Positions 29,589-30,866 of a DNA stretch of 30,866 nucleotides are shown piece after piece. This stretch comes from CAZFNQ01 sp964520375 (GTDB lineage: Bacteria; Patescibacteriota; Saccharimonadia; Saccharimonadales; JANWIN01): assembly GCA_964520375.1 (NCBI GenBank), contig CAZFNQ010000006.1:1-30866 (forward strand). Direction: 5' to 3'. The notes beneath the pieces are model-generated. The model did not search any database and was not told the origin of the DNA. It saw nothing but the letters and a program-made list of their open reading frames with translations. Position numbers and translations under genes: made by a program. The stretch's first letter is position 1; each line of letters begins with the position of its first letter.

Positions 29589-30866
29589 CTAAACCGCCTG
29601 TTTCTTTCGATCTAGGTAAAACGAGATTGATGTGTCTATTATCCACGCCGGGACAAGGATGCCCCATGGCAAGAGACCTTTATAGACAGGACCAATACCG
29701 GTATTTGGTAGGCCAGGCACAAGTACTCCGCCTGGCAGACGCAGTTCAAAAGCCCCAATGTCACAAGTCGACCCCTGTGGCCGGCTTATGCCGCGTTGGT
29801 CAATGGACGGACAGCCACTATTAGTAGCCTGGTTGAAGGCTGGACTGGAAGAAGTTATCGCCTGAGTAAAGGTCGGGCCGCCGTTATCTGCCAGCAGGCC
29901 GAGCAAAGGGTCAGTGCTGTTTTGATCGCCAGCCGCTGTCAAGAAAGCCGAACAGGAAGTATCGGAGCTAATGTTGTGGCCGGAGGAGGTTGGGACATCC
30001 GAGAATGAGCAGTTTGTTCCGTCATCGCTATTTGATAAAATCGAGTTTTTGAAAAATAGCGTGGCATGGTTCACAAAAAATCCAGCACCGGCATTGGTGT
30101 CCGACGAGTTGTCCGCGATCGTGTCATTTAAAAATGTAATTCCGCTCGAGTGATTATCTATGGCGATACCGCCACCCTCGCTCGCAGTGTTACCACTTAC
30201 AGTCGTGTTAGTAATCGTATTTGGGCCAGTCGGTTCATTAATATATATACCACCGCCACCAAAAGTACCGGTATTATTGCTGAATGTGCTTCGGTTAATC
30301 TCGAACAAGCCTCCCGAATTGGAAAAAACGCCACCCCCAATGCTCCCGGCAGTATTTCCATCGAAGGTTGTAGTAGTGATTGATAGATCTCCGTTCTCCT
30401 GATCGATACCACCCCCGCCAGCACTAACGCCTACGGCGCTGTTATTAAAAAAGTTTGAACCGCTAATAGTCATGGTACCCAGTGCCTGGTAAATCGCTCC
30501 GCCGTGTTTGGAAGTATTGCCAGAAAACGTAGAATTGGTTATGGTCATGTCGCTATCTGTTATTATGGCGCCACCAGCATTCGTTGCCGTATTATTTGTA
30601 AAAGTAGAGCCGGATATTGTGGCAACACCTCCGCTCATGTGTATAGCTGCACCATCGTCAGTGGTGGTGTTGGAAGTGAATGTTGAATCAACCACATGAA
30701 GCTCGCCGCTAATAAATTGCAGTATCGCTCCCCCCTGGCCCCCAACACACGTGTCCAAATTCATTGTATTCAAATTGATTACTCCTGAGAGAATCCTGAA
30801 GCAGCTGCCTTGTTGATTACTACTTGGATTGCTCAAGGTGATCCCGGACATGTTTACGGTTGGTGT
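29589..30866 (-). CDS. LPNTG-anchored beta-helix surface protein (5' partial)
   Basis: The frame stays open to the window edge, so the N-terminus is missing; at least 425 residues are visible. The body is a parallel beta-helix of Pmp-like repeats built on GGAI and STFSGNT / STFTNNT units. It passes into a choice-of-anchor-Q-like segment (DNGGPTFTQAI ... IDQRGISRPQGSTCDIGAFE). The end has a sortase signal, LPNTG, followed by a hydrophobic stretch and the basic tail DRKKQAV, in the order needed for covalent wall attachment. Such proteins act in adhesion; for an episymbiotic bacterium host contact is a fair inference. Confidence 0.88.
   Translation of the reverse strand, partial: TPTVNMSGITLSNPSSNQQGSCFRILSGVINLNTMNLDTCVGGQGGAILQFISGELHVVDSTFTSNTTTDDGAAIHMSGGVATISGSTFTNNTATNAGGAIITDSDMTITNSTFSGNTSKHGGAIYQALGTMTISGSNFFNNSAVGVSAGGGGIDQENGDLSITTTTFDGNTAGSIGGGVFSNSGGLFEINRSTFSNNTGTFGGGGIYINEPTGPNTITNTTVSGNTASEGGGIAIDNHSSGITFLNDTIADNSSDTNAGAGFFVNHATLFFKNSILSNSDDGTNCSFSDVPTSSGHNISSDTSCSAFLTAAGDQNSTDPLLGLLADNGGPTFTQAITSSSPAFNQATNSGCPSIDQRGISRPQGSTCDIGAFELRLPGGVLVPGLPNTGIGPVYKGLLPWGILVPAWIIDTSISFYLDRKKQAV

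Overview
The window reads as chromosomal DNA of a Patescibacteria (CPR) member, most likely Candidatus Saccharibacteria (TM7). This is an inference from several signs: moderate G+C; compact genes with TGA still used as a stop (nusB and the gene ending at 19815); a nusB-nudix-rnc-rpsP-khpA-trmD block with no rimM gene at its usual place; short surface proteins sharing a basic, Gly-rich membrane anchor; and a Gram-positive-type LPNTG wall anchor. No tRNA, rRNA, CRISPR array, transposase or phage gene was seen.

Layout. 1-3667: RNA and ribosome housekeeping (nusB 5' partial, NUDIX, rnc, rpsP, khpA, a candidate small RNA, trmD). 3706-4644: an unknown protein. 4669-8264 (minus strand): a D-lactate-dehydrogenase-like enzyme, a two-gene ABC exporter, and a small membrane protein overlapping a Cu/Zn superoxide dismutase. 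8419-10910: a GT4 glycosyltransferase and an (alpha/alpha)6 glycosidase of the glycogen-debranching type, probably one unit. 10968-15821: guaA with the long, eukaryote-like insertion, a membrane GT-C-like glycosyltransferase, and purD. 15936-19106: a membrane-tethered solute-binding protein followed at 6 bp by a sensor histidine kinase. 19141-20645: a DUF998 membrane protein, then a minus-strand pair encoding a coiled-coil protein and a protein made of 22-residue LEA-like repeats. 20766-24404: a tethered HExxH metallopeptidase, a small exported protein, an RRM protein with paired palindromes at its promoter, an ATP-grasp ligase, and a strongly structured, terminator-ended RNA candidate. 24422-26351 (minus): two VOC/glyoxalase-fold proteins and two unknowns. 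The last of these is preceded by a leader with a six-codon ORF directly abutting an intrinsic terminator, which looks like an attenuator. 26638-27066: a stand-alone receiver protein. 27067-30866: a long hairpin, a TPM-like membrane protein of higher G+C, two more unknown or surface proteins, and a beta-helix LPNTG surface protein that runs off the window.

Regulation. Many promoters are readable by eye as TTGnnn - 17 bp - (TGn)TATAAT-like. In at least six cases the start codon lies only 6-9 nt beyond the -10 hexamer with no Shine-Dalgarno sequence, so leaderless mRNAs look common here. Genes with clear Shine-Dalgarno sequences (purD, the repeat protein, the VOC proteins, the small membrane protein at 8264) coexist with them. 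The three regions most likely to hold something undescribed are the attenuator-like leader at 26352-26518, the structured RNA at about 24060-24404, and the short terminated RNA at about 2898-3005 just before trmD.
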